Shown: one piece after another, positions 1 through 5,563 of the stretch
Layout of the letters: each line of letters opens with the position of its first letter
Position numbering within the stretch: the first letter of the stretch is position 1
Source of the DNA: Chloroflexota bacterium
GTDB lineage: Bacteria > Chloroflexota > Dehalococcoidia > Lucifugimonadales > Australimonadaceae
NCBI GenBank assembly: GCA_026713505.1
Contig: JAPOOH010000059.1
Location: 1 to 6,473 of the forward strand
Length of the DNA: 6,473 nucleotides
Direction: 5' to 3'
Notes under the pieces: model-generated
Told to the model about the DNA's origin: nothing
Database searches by the model: none
The model's input: the letters and a program-made list of their open reading frames with translations, nothing else
Program-made: the position numbers and the translations under genes

Positions 1-13
1 CCTTCCGCCTGGA

Positions 14-35
14 GGGGGGAGGGATGGGATGGGGG
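14..35 (+). other. G-quadruplex-type G-tract
   Basis: Four G runs of 6, 3, 3 and 5 bases are separated by loops of only 1, 2 and 2 bases (A, AT, AT). This fits the G3+N1-7 quadruplex pattern with very short loops. It lies beyond the 3' end of the minus-strand Lon-domain gene. Further G runs continue to about position 64. No function can be assigned; in a GC-rich spacer it could be incidental. Confidence 0.5.
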
Positions 36-48
36 TGACCCGGCGGGC

Positions 49-118
49 GGGGTGTGAAAGGGGGAGTGCGGCGGGGCTCCGCCCCGCTGCCGGGGACGTG
101 GGGGTGTCCCCCACAAGC
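49..118. repeat. Two-hairpin intergenic repeat, copy 1
   Basis: This element is shared with 6406-6472 in the same orientation. It opens with a GGGG..TG.GAA..GGGAGTGC block. Hairpin A is 68-77 paired with 81-90, a 10-bp stem with one G-U pair and loop TCC. A CTGCCGGGG linker follows. Hairpin B is GTGGGGG (98-104), loop TGT, CCCCCAC (108-114). The 17 bases of hairpin B are identical in both copies, while the hairpin A stem differs in sequence but is still paired. It sits just past the 3' end of the minus-strand Lon-domain gene and could help end that transcript, although no T-tract is present. A smaller CCGC-TAA-GCGG hairpin lies at 149-159. I see no gene in 1-174. Confidence 0.65.
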
Positions 119-174
119 GTCCGCGCGGGTGTGCGGGGAGAACTGCGCCCGCTAAGCGGAACAATCCAGGGCCA

Positions 175-834
175 CTAGTTCTCCGAGAAACCGTGCGAGG
201 GATTGCGCCGCCTGCGGCGCTCCAGCTGTTTGCGAGCGTCCTTCAGCAACTCGAGCTCGTCCCACAGACGGTCGAACGCGGGCTGCTCCAGCAGTTTCTG
301 CTGTACGGACAGGTTGCCCTGGAATATCTGCGCCACCTGGTAGGAGAGCACCTCCGGGTCGTCCGGGAAGTTCACCTCCCGCACGTAGCCCCCGCGAGAG
401 GCGACCAGCTGCCGCACGAAGGAGGCCGCGTCGTAGCGCACGTTCTCGACCAGCGACGGGTCCACCATCTCGTGGCTTTCGTCCGTCAGGTACTCCACCT
501 CGGCGGCTAGGTACGGGTTATGGCGCAGGAACTCCCGCACCTTGAAGCGGCGTCCGCCCACGGCAACGACGCTCAGCCGTCCACCGCCCGCCTCGTTCGT
601 CGTCATGATGTGCGCCGTGGTGCCGGTCTCGAACGGCGTTACGTCGTCCGCCCCGACTTCGACACCCTCCTTGAGCAACAGCACGCCGAACGGCTCGTCG
701 TTCGCCAGACATTCGTCGGTGAGTTGCAGGTAGCGAGGCTCGAATACAACGAGCGGGAGTTCCATCCCCGGATACAGGACCACGGCCTGCAGCGGGAAGA
801 GGCGGAGGTATCCGGTTTCAAGGTTGTCGGCCAT
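175..834 (-). CDS. Stand-alone Lon substrate-binding (LON N-terminal) domain protein
   Basis: This 219-residue protein consists of only the N-terminal LON (PUA-like) domain, the part that contacts substrate in Lon protease. The family opening is clear: LRLFPLQAVVLYPGMELPL at about 10-28, then FEPRYLQL (31-38) and ECLANDEPFGVLL (41-53). A beta-rich segment with GGGRLSVVAVGGRRFKV (83-99) follows, and the C-terminal half is helical. The AAA+ Walker motifs and the Ser-Lys protease domain are absent; the length matches the stand-alone COG2802-type family, so this is not a truncated lon gene. The tail is basic, with Arg206-210. The protein is presumably cytosolic and its role in this family is poorly defined. 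The start is ATG at 834, with no Shine-Dalgarno but a TACACT hexamer 7 nt upstream. The gene lies 52 bp downstream of pyruvate kinase on the same strand, so co-transcription is possible. Stop is TAG. The family call is secure; the function is not. Confidence 0.9.
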   Translation of the reverse strand: MADNLETGYLRLFPLQAVVLYPGMELPLVVFEPRYLQLTDECLANDEPFGVLLLKEGVEVGADDVTPFETGTTAHIMTTNEAGGGRLSVVAVGGRRFKVREFLRHNPYLAAEVEYLTDESHEMVDPSLVENVRYDAASFVRQLVASRGGYVREVNFPDDPEVLSYQVAQIFQGNLSVQQKLLEQPAFDRLWDELELLKDARKQLERRRRRNPSHGFSEN

Positions 835-841
835 GCGGGAG

Positions 842-847
842 AGTGTA
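842..847 (-). promoter_or_regulatory. Possible -10 element for a leaderless Lon-domain transcript
   Basis: On the minus strand the hexamer TACACT ends 7 nt before the ATG at 834, which would put the transcript start at or next to the start codon. The intervening bases are pyrimidine-rich and hold no Shine-Dalgarno. No convincing -35 is seen. It lies in the 52-bp gap after pyruvate kinase and would act as an internal promoter. Confidence 0.35.
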
Positions 848-886
848 CAGGCGCAGCCTCGTGCGTCAACCGCCCGCGCTCCCCGA

Positions 887-2305
887 TTAGGGATCCCCGA
901 CCGTGCGGACGTTGATGTCGTTCGGGATGCCGCCCGCGCCGATGCGCGTCGCGCCGAAAACGACTACGCGGTCGCCGGTCATGACTGCGCCCCGCTCCCG
1001 CAGCGTGGAGAGCGCCTGCACTACCCTGTTCTCCGTGCGGTCGGGAAGGTCCGCGCGGATCGGCCGAACGCCGTACCAGAGCGCCAGTCCGTTGCACACG
1101 CCGGGGTCCGGAGTGAAGGCGTAGATGGGGGCCTTGGGCCGCAGGTGGGAGATGGCCTTGGCCGTATGGCCGGACTGCGTGAATACCACCAGTGCGGCAG
1201 CGTGCAGGCTCTGCGCCACGAAACGCGCAGCCTGTGCCATCGCGTGGGACTCGTCGTGCGGATGCTTCACGTGGAACGGCGTCTCCGCGGTTTCCGCCTG
1301 CAGCGCGATGCGGCCCATCGTGGCGATCGCCTCGACGGGGTACTGCCCGATGGCTGTCTCCTCGGACAGCATCACGGCGTCCGTGCCGTCCAGGATCGCG
1401 TTTGCGATGTCGCTCGCTTCCGCCCTCGTCGGCATGGGGCTGTCCAGCATGGACCCCAGCATCTGTGTCGCAGTGATGACGGGCTTCCCTGCCTCGTTCG
1501 CCATGCTGATGATGTGCTTCTGGAGCAGGGGCACACGCTCCGGGGAGACCTCGACGCCAAGGTCGCCCCGCGCCACCATGATGCCATCCGATTCCTCGAT
1601 GATGTCCGCCAGGTGCTCGATGGCCATCGGGTGCTCGATCTTGGAGATGATGGGTGGCGCGGTGCCCATCTTACGCAGCAGCTCCCGGCAGGAGCGTACG
1701 TCGTCCCCGCTCCGAACGAAACTCATAGCAACGTAGTCCACGCCGATGAACGCGCCGTACGCAAGGTCCTTCCGGTCCTTCTCGGTGATCGGGTCCGCCG
1801 TGACGCTGGAGTCAGGCAGGTTGACGCCCTTGTGCGATGTGAGCACCCCGCCGGCGACGACTGATGCGCGCATGCTGTCGCCGCTTACCTCCGCAACGCG
1901 CAGCACCAGGTTCCCGTCCGCGATCAGGATCCGGTCGCCTGCGCTCACGTCGTTGACGAGTCTGGGATACGGGATCGAGACGGACCCCTCCGTCGTCGGC
2001 ACATCGTCCTGTACCACGCGAACGGTCTCGCCCGGCGTGAGCCGTATGCCGTCGCCGTTCTCCACTACTCCCGTGCGTAGACGCGGTCCCTGGATGTCCT
2101 GCAGCAGCGCGACCGTGCGCCCGACTTCGGCACTGATCTTGCGGATGCGCGGAACGGTCTGCTCCAACTCCTCGTGCGTCGCGTGCGAGAAGTTCAACCG
2201 GAAGACGTCCACGCCAGCCGCGATGGCCTGCCGCAGGTGGTCGTCCGGGGCAAGCGAGGGCCCCAGCGTGGCAACGATCTTGGTGTGGCGCGGGAAGATG
2301 GTCAT
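887..2305 (-). CDS. pyk: Pyruvate kinase
   Basis: This enzyme converts phosphoenolpyruvate and ADP to pyruvate and ATP, the last step of glycolysis, in the cytosol. The product is 472 residues, the normal bacterial length. Visible motifs in order are KIVATLGPS (9-17), FRLNFSHATHEE (35-46, with substrate-site Arg36), DIQGPRLRTG (70-79), a B domain (about 80-165), IISKIEH (219-225, catalytic Lys222 and metal ligand Glu224), VARGDLGVE (244-252, metal ligand Asp248), ITATQML (277-283) and the C-terminal domain starting near 345. The frame remains open upstream to 2455, but I chose the ATG at 2305. Homology begins right there, the extra 50 residues look unlike protein, and a TGC-TATCAT -10 lies 8 nt before it. 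The 70-79 motif reads I-Q-G-P-R where potassium-dependent enzymes have T-K-G-P-E, which suggests K+-independent catalysis. It is divergent from the Rieske homologue. Stop is TAA. Confidence 0.96.
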   Translation of the reverse strand: MTIFPRHTKIVATLGPSLAPDDHLRQAIAAGVDVFRLNFSHATHEELEQTVPRIRKISAEVGRTVALLQDIQGPRLRTGVVENGDGIRLTPGETVRVVQDDVPTTEGSVSIPYPRLVNDVSAGDRILIADGNLVLRVAEVSGDSMRASVVAGGVLTSHKGVNLPDSSVTADPITEKDRKDLAYGAFIGVDYVAMSFVRSGDDVRSCRELLRKMGTAPPIISKIEHPMAIEHLADIIEESDGIMVARGDLGVEVSPERVPLLQKHIISMANEAGKPVITATQMLGSMLDSPMPTRAEASDIANAILDGTDAVMLSEETAIGQYPVEAIATMGRIALQAETAETPFHVKHPHDESHAMAQAARFVAQSLHAAALVVFTQSGHTAKAISHLRPKAPIYAFTPDPGVCNGLALWYGVRPIRADLPDRTENRVVQALSTLRERGAVMTGDRVVVFGATRIGAGGIPNDINVRTVGDP

Positions 2306-2313
2306 GCCCTGCG

Positions 2314-2322
2314 ATGATAGCA
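2314..2322 (-). promoter_or_regulatory. Extended -10 promoter of pyruvate kinase (leaderless)
   Basis: The minus strand reads TGC-TATCAT, an extended -10 element, ending 8 nt before the chosen ATG at 2305. Transcription would begin within about 0-2 nt of the start codon. The AGGG just before the ATG is too close to serve as a Shine-Dalgarno. A weak TTCACG (2339-2344) could be a -35, but the 19-bp spacing is poor. Confidence 0.5.
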
Positions 2323-2332
2323 AACCAGCGCC

Positions 2333-2355
2333 TCCGCTCGTGAAACCTGAGCGGA
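2333..2355. promoter_or_regulatory. Candidate operator: 7-bp inverted repeat
   Basis: TCCGCTC (2333-2339) and GAGCGGA (2349-2355) are perfect inverted copies separated by 9 bases, in the middle of the 111-bp divergent promoter region. The centre is about 38 bp upstream of the predicted pyruvate kinase start and about 71 bp upstream of the predicted Rieske-homologue start. These are sensible positions for a dimeric regulator acting on one or both genes. No regulator gene is present in the window, and a chance match in GC-rich DNA is possible. Confidence 0.3.
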
Positions 2356-2398
2356 ACACAACAACGAGGAGCTGCCCGAGCACCACCGCGCGCGACGC

Positions 2399-2407
2399 TG
2401 CTAGAAT
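2399..2407 (+). promoter_or_regulatory. Extended -10 promoter of the Rieske homologue (leaderless)
   Basis: TGC-TAGAAT, five of six matches to TATAAT plus an extended TGn, ends 9 nt before the ATG at 2417. The predicted transcript start is therefore within about 3 nt of the start codon. The nine bases between contain no purine-rich Shine-Dalgarno. No clear -35 is visible. The layout mirrors that of the divergent pyruvate kinase gene. Confidence 0.5.
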
Positions 2408-2416
2408 CTGCTGCCT

Positions 2417-3664
2417 ATGGCGCTTTCCAAGGAAGACAACGCACTGCTGACACACGTGGGCCCGGAAACTCCCATGGGAGAGCTCTTCCGCCGTTTCTGG
2501 ACGCCCGTCCTACTCGTGCACGAGCTCCCTGAGCCGGACTCGCCCCCGATACGGGTCAAGCTCTTCGGCGAGTTCTTCGTCGCCTTCCGCGACTCCCGGG
2601 GCAGGCTTGGCCTGCTGGACGCGCGATGCCCCCACCGCGGCGCCGATCTCTCTTTCGGCCTAGTCGAGGAGGGTGGCATCCGGTGTGGGCGCTGCTATTG
2701 GAAGTTCGACGTGGAGGGCAACATCCTGGACATGCCCTTGGAACCGGAGGACAGCCCCCTCTGGACGGAGGTCAAGGCGCCCGCGTTCCGCATCGTCGAG
2801 TTCGGCGGCCTGCTCTGGGGCTACGTCGGCCCGCAGGACGACGTGCCGGACCTTCCCGAGTTCGAGTGGACGCGCGTCGAGCCTCATCAGCGCTACCTCT
2901 CCCGCTTCCTGGTCGAGTGCAACTACATGCAGGCCGTGGAGGGCGGGCTGGACGCCGCGCGCGTAGCCGCGCTCCAGAAGGCCGGGGCGCTCGGCCCGGA
3001 CGACCCCATGGGCGAGGAAACCGCTCACCTCGTGCAGGCCCGCGAGACCGAGTACGGACTGCTCGTCGGCACCGCAGTCGAGTCCGAGGCGCAACAGGCG
3101 GACATGTCCGTGACTCAATGGCTCATGCCGTTCTACACCACGCTCGCCTCCGGCAGGCGCGGCATCTACGAAGGCACGGCATGGGCTCCGATAGACAACG
3201 AGAGCACTATGGCGTTCGCCGTCACCTACAACCCCCGCAGGCCCCTCAGCAAGCGCATCCTCACCGAGATACGCCAGGGCAAGCGTATCCATCCCAGGCT
3301 GGAAGAGGGCGTGTACCGCCGCGAGCGCAACCGCGAGAACGGATACGTGCCGGAGGGCAGTGAGCGCCCGTCCGACTTCGCCTCGCGGTTCGAGACTTCG
3401 TTCGAGATGGCACTCGCCTGCCAGGAGAGCATGGGCGCCATCGTCGACCGATCCCAGGAGATGCTGGGCCCCAACGACGGCGCGATCGAGGGCGCGCGCC
3501 GCATCCTCATGCAGGCCGCGGTAGACCTGATGGAGGGGACCATCCCCGTCATCGTCCACAAGGGCGAGGCCTACCGCGTCCGCGCTCACGACGCGCGGGT
3601 GGCCGAGCCTGACTCGTTCGACGAGGACGAGCGGGTGCTGATGGGCATCGCCCCCGAAGTCTGA
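2417..3664 (+). CDS. Rieske oxygenase homologue with missing metal ligands (probable pseudoenzyme)
   Basis: The 415-residue product aligns along its whole length with phthalate-4,5-dioxygenase-type Rieske oxygenase alpha subunits. Family landmarks are TPMGELFRRFWTPVLL (18-33), CPHRGADL (71-78), YWKFDVEGNILDMPLEPE (94-111), VTQWLMPFYT (232-241) and QESMGAIVDR (336-345). These enzymes normally carry electrons from a [2Fe-2S] cluster (CxH and CxxH) to a mononuclear iron held by two His and one Asp. Here the cluster motifs are Cys71-x-His73 and Cys90-x-x-Cys93, so the second His is Cys. The usual D-x-x-H-x4-H becomes Asp179-A-A-Arg182-V-A-A-L-Gln187, so both iron-binding His are gone. The third acidic ligand, expected four residues before QESMG, appears to be Ala332. 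No single indel restores the residues and the frame is intact. Classic oxygenase activity is unlikely; a cluster of three Cys and one His, or a structural or regulatory role, is possible. The start is ATG with no Shine-Dalgarno; the stop lies 2 bp before the DUF3052 gene. Confidence 0.88.
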   Translation: MALSKEDNALLTHVGPETPMGELFRRFWTPVLLVHELPEPDSPPIRVKLFGEFFVAFRDSRGRLGLLDARCPHRGADLSFGLVEEGGIRCGRCYWKFDVEGNILDMPLEPEDSPLWTEVKAPAFRIVEFGGLLWGYVGPQDDVPDLPEFEWTRVEPHQRYLSRFLVECNYMQAVEGGLDAARVAALQKAGALGPDDPMGEETAHLVQARETEYGLLVGTAVESEAQQADMSVTQWLMPFYTTLASGRRGIYEGTAWAPIDNESTMAFAVTYNPRRPLSKRILTEIRQGKRIHPRLEEGVYRRERNRENGYVPEGSERPSDFASRFETSFEMALACQESMGAIVDRSQEMLGPNDGAIEGARRILMQAAVDLMEGTIPVIVHKGEAYRVRAHDARVAEPDSFDEDERVLMGIAPEV

Positions 3665-3666
3665 CC

Positions 3667-4092
3667 GTGGCCGGCTACTCGGGCACGCCCCTCCCACGGA
3701 AGCTCGGCATCAAGCCGGGCGCGACGCTTGCCGTACATAACGCCCCAACGGGATTCGACGCGATACTCGGGGACCTGCCGAACGGAGTACGGCGAGCAGG
3801 CGACAGCGACCCCGGTGTCGACGTGCTCATCGCCTTCCACGTCAGCCGAGGGGGGTTGGGATCGGCGTTCCCCGCTCAGGCACGCCGCATCGCACCCAAC
3901 GGCGGCTTCTGGGTAGCATGGCCCAAGCGCACCTCCGGCGTGCCGACCGACCTCACCGAGGACGTGCTGTGCGAGGTGCTCCTCCCCACAGGCCTCGTCG
4001 ACAACAAGGTCTGCGCGATAGACGACACGTGGTCCGGCCTGCGGTTCGTCGTGCGCAAGGAACACCGCGCCGCCTGGCCACCCGCCTGGTAG
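3667..4092 (+). CDS. DUF3052 family protein
   Basis: This is a 141-residue protein of unknown function. I recognise the DUF3052 pattern: the opening YSGTPLPRKLGIKPG (4-18), a central VDVLIAFHV (51-59) preceding a helix, then GGFWVAWPKRTSGVPTDL (79-96), and GLVDNKVCAIDDTWSGLRFV (109-128) near the end. The fold suggested by these segments is a small alpha/beta domain. There is no signal peptide or membrane segment. The GTG start at 3667 lies 2 bp after the TGA of the Rieske homologue. Only a weak GAAG precedes it, so translation is probably coupled to the upstream gene and the two are almost certainly co-transcribed. Stop is TAG. Family assignment is from memory of the conserved blocks; the function is not known to me. 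Confidence 0.85.
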   Translation: MAGYSGTPLPRKLGIKPGATLAVHNAPTGFDAILGDLPNGVRRAGDSDPGVDVLIAFHVSRGGLGSAFPAQARRIAPNGGFWVAWPKRTSGVPTDLTEDVLCEVLLPTGLVDNKVCAIDDTWSGLRFVVRKEHRAAWPPAW

Positions 4093-4105
4093 GAATCTGA
4101 TCCTA

Positions 4106-4151
4106 TCTCCTGGGGAGAGGCGCCGCGCCGAGGCGCGGGGTGAGGGCCCTC
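4106..4151. terminator. Convergent intergenic hairpin cluster, possible bidirectional terminator
   Basis: The 87-bp gap between the converging DUF3052 and MmgE/PrpD genes holds three adjacent inverted repeats. They are TCTCC/GGAGA (4106-4110 with 4114-4118), CCGCGC/GCGCGG (4123-4128 with 4133-4138, loop CGAG) and the palindrome GAGGGCCCTC (4142-4151). There is no T-tract on either strand, so this is not a textbook intrinsic terminator. Its position between two gene ends supports a termination or transcript-protection role. The GGGAGAGG...GGGTGAGGG flavour resembles common repetitive intergenic elements, but only one copy is seen here. Confidence 0.4.
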
Positions 4152-4179
4152 GCGGGGGCGGGGCGTGGTGCTCCCCCTC

Positions 4180-5544
4180 CTAGACCTCGGTCAACAGCGG
4201 ACGCAGCACTGCGACAGGCGTCGCATCGAGAGCGTGCACCGCGGCCACAACCTCACGGCCGCGTTGCTCCCCGTACACTCCGCCGATGAGGTCGATCGCT
4301 TTCTCGTCGACCTCCGCCGTGGTCATGGGGTTGTCCGCCGTACCATGGACCGCGGGCACGTGCCGCTCCAGGACACCGCTCGCCGTGTGGATGCGCACCG
4401 TGGCGGGGCGCTGGCGCTCCATACCCGCGAACTCGGCCGTGCCCTCCAGGCGGACCTTCGCCATGAGCTCCTCCACGGCAGGGTCGCTCATGCGCTCGTA
4501 GGTGTGGGTCGCCTGGAACGTGAGCTTGCCTCCATCCAGCGCGATGACGGCCATGCAGTACTGGAGGTTCACGTCCGGCATGTGGCGCCCGTTCACGATG
4601 TTGGCGCCCTGCGGCGGGAGCAGCGCCTCGACCTCGCGGATGTCGGAGGGTGCGACGCCGTGCTCGGTGACGAGCGATGACATCGCCTCGGCGGCCGCCT
4701 GGATCGGCGATCCCACCGAGAACTTCTTGATGTTGGTGAGGGTGATCTCGTAGTGCTCGCCCAGGCTCGATACCCACTGGGGGAACTCGTCCCGGCGTGG
4801 GCAGAACACGTCCAGGAAGCCGTTCTCGCCCTCGAAAGCGTCCTCCTCCCCCGTCATGCCGGAAGCGACGAACAGCGCTGAGGTAACGCCGGAGCGGGCG
4901 CCGTTCCCGCCGAACACGAACGACTTCTCGATGTGCTCGGAGTCGCGCGCCCAGGACGTGATGCCTGAGGCCTGCTGGGCGGTGTAGGAGAGCGCATGGC
5001 GCACGCCCCGCGGGTCGAGTCCAACGAGGGCCGACGCAGCCGCCGCCGAACCGAACATGGGGCCGATGGTGTGGGTGGCGTGCCCGTGCATGCCGCGCGC
5101 GTCGATGCCCCCCATGAGCCGCGCGATGCGCGAGCCGACGTCGTAGCCGAGGGCCACGGCCCGGAGAAACGCCTCGCCGGCGGCGTTCTGCCGTTCGGCA
5201 ACCGCCAGGGCAGCGGGGACCACGGCGCATCCCGGATGCGTGAGCGACGGCGCGTGCGAGTCGTCGGTCTCGTCCGAGTGCGCGAGCATGCCGTTCGCCA
5301 TCGCGGCATTGATGGCGGTGGTGACGACGTTCGAACCTATGACAGCGGCCTCCGGTACACCGCCCTGGGAGCGAACGAAGCTGATGGCGGCCTCGCCGGG
5401 CTTGAGCCGGGAGCCGGTCACCATGGCCGCGATAGTATCCAGAACGTGGTGCTTGGTCTTCTCCAGCACGGCGGGGGGAAGAGGCCGGTCCAGGGCTCCG
5501 GCGACGTAGGAAGCGAGAGTGTCGAGCGGGGATTGCTGGGTCAT
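4180..5544 (-). CDS. MmgE/PrpD family protein (2-methylcitrate dehydratase / cis-aconitate decarboxylase superfamily)
   Basis: The 454-residue product has the normal length for MmgE/PrpD proteins (COG2079), which include 2-methylcitrate dehydratase, cis-aconitate decarboxylase and iminodisuccinate epimerase. They act on small di- and tricarboxylic acids in the cytosol without a metal cluster. Visible blocks are the helical N-terminus, NGMLAHSDETDDSHAPSLTH (84-103), HPGCAVVPAALAVAE (103-117), FGSAAAASALVGLDP (164-178), EKSFVFGGNGARSG (206-219), IKKFSVGSP (272-280) and NLQYCMAVIALDGG (326-339) in the C-terminal domain. By loose alignment to mammalian cis-aconitate decarboxylase, Glu92, Ser96, His103 and Lys207 fall near its active-site positions. 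The Asp-to-Glu and Thr-to-Ser changes argue for a different substrate. The start is ATG at 5544 with GAGGAG 5 nt upstream. It follows the SDR gene by 19 bp and is almost certainly in the same operon. Stop is TAG. Family is secure; substrate cannot be read from sequence. Confidence 0.93.
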   Translation of the reverse strand: MTQQSPLDTLASYVAGALDRPLPPAVLEKTKHHVLDTIAAMVTGSRLKPGEAAISFVRSQGGVPEAAVIGSNVVTTAINAAMANGMLAHSDETDDSHAPSLTHPGCAVVPAALAVAERQNAAGEAFLRAVALGYDVGSRIARLMGGIDARGMHGHATHTIGPMFGSAAAASALVGLDPRGVRHALSYTAQQASGITSWARDSEHIEKSFVFGGNGARSGVTSALFVASGMTGEEDAFEGENGFLDVFCPRRDEFPQWVSSLGEHYEITLTNIKKFSVGSPIQAAAEAMSSLVTEHGVAPSDIREVEALLPPQGANIVNGRHMPDVNLQYCMAVIALDGGKLTFQATHTYERMSDPAVEELMAKVRLEGTAEFAGMERQRPATVRIHTASGVLERHVPAVHGTADNPMTTAEVDEKAIDLIGGVYGEQRGREVVAAVHALDATPVAVLRPLLTEV

Positions 5545-5549
5545 CGGGT

Positions 5550-5555
5550 CTCCTC
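5550..5555 (-). promoter_or_regulatory. Ribosome binding site of the MmgE/PrpD gene
   Basis: GAGGAG on the minus strand, 5 nt before the ATG at 5544, sits inside the 19-bp gap after the SDR stop. It fixes the start and contrasts with the missing Shine-Dalgarno of the promoter-proximal genes elsewhere in the window. Confidence 0.75.
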
Positions 5556-5563
5556 GTTGGGCG

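Noticed and set aside
71..114. CRISPR repeat
   Set aside because: The hairpins occur once per locus without regular spacing or spacers; they belong to a dispersed intergenic repeat.
175..834. Truncated Lon protease (pseudogene)
   Set aside because: The length and both ends fit the stand-alone LON-domain family, and no remnants of ATPase or protease domains follow downstream.
824..1864. Long plus-strand frame of 346 codons antisense to pyruvate kinase
   Set aside because: It lies opposite a gene with complete pyruvate kinase motifs; its Arg/His/Asp-rich composition is typical of a shadow frame in GC-rich DNA, and it has no recognisable motif.
2306..2455. 50-residue N-terminal extension of pyruvate kinase
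   Set aside because: The extension would run through the divergent promoter and into the Rieske coding region, and family homology starts exactly at the ATG at 2305.
2675..2705. Frameshift or sequencing error as the cause of the odd Rieske motif
   Set aside because: No reading frame across this stretch offers the missing His codon, and normal homology resumes immediately on both sides, so substitution is more likely than an indel.
2660..3697. Minus-strand frame of 345 codons opposite the Rieske homologue
   Set aside because: Composition reflects the antisense of a real gene, there is no family signature, and the plus-strand protein aligns along its whole length with a known family.
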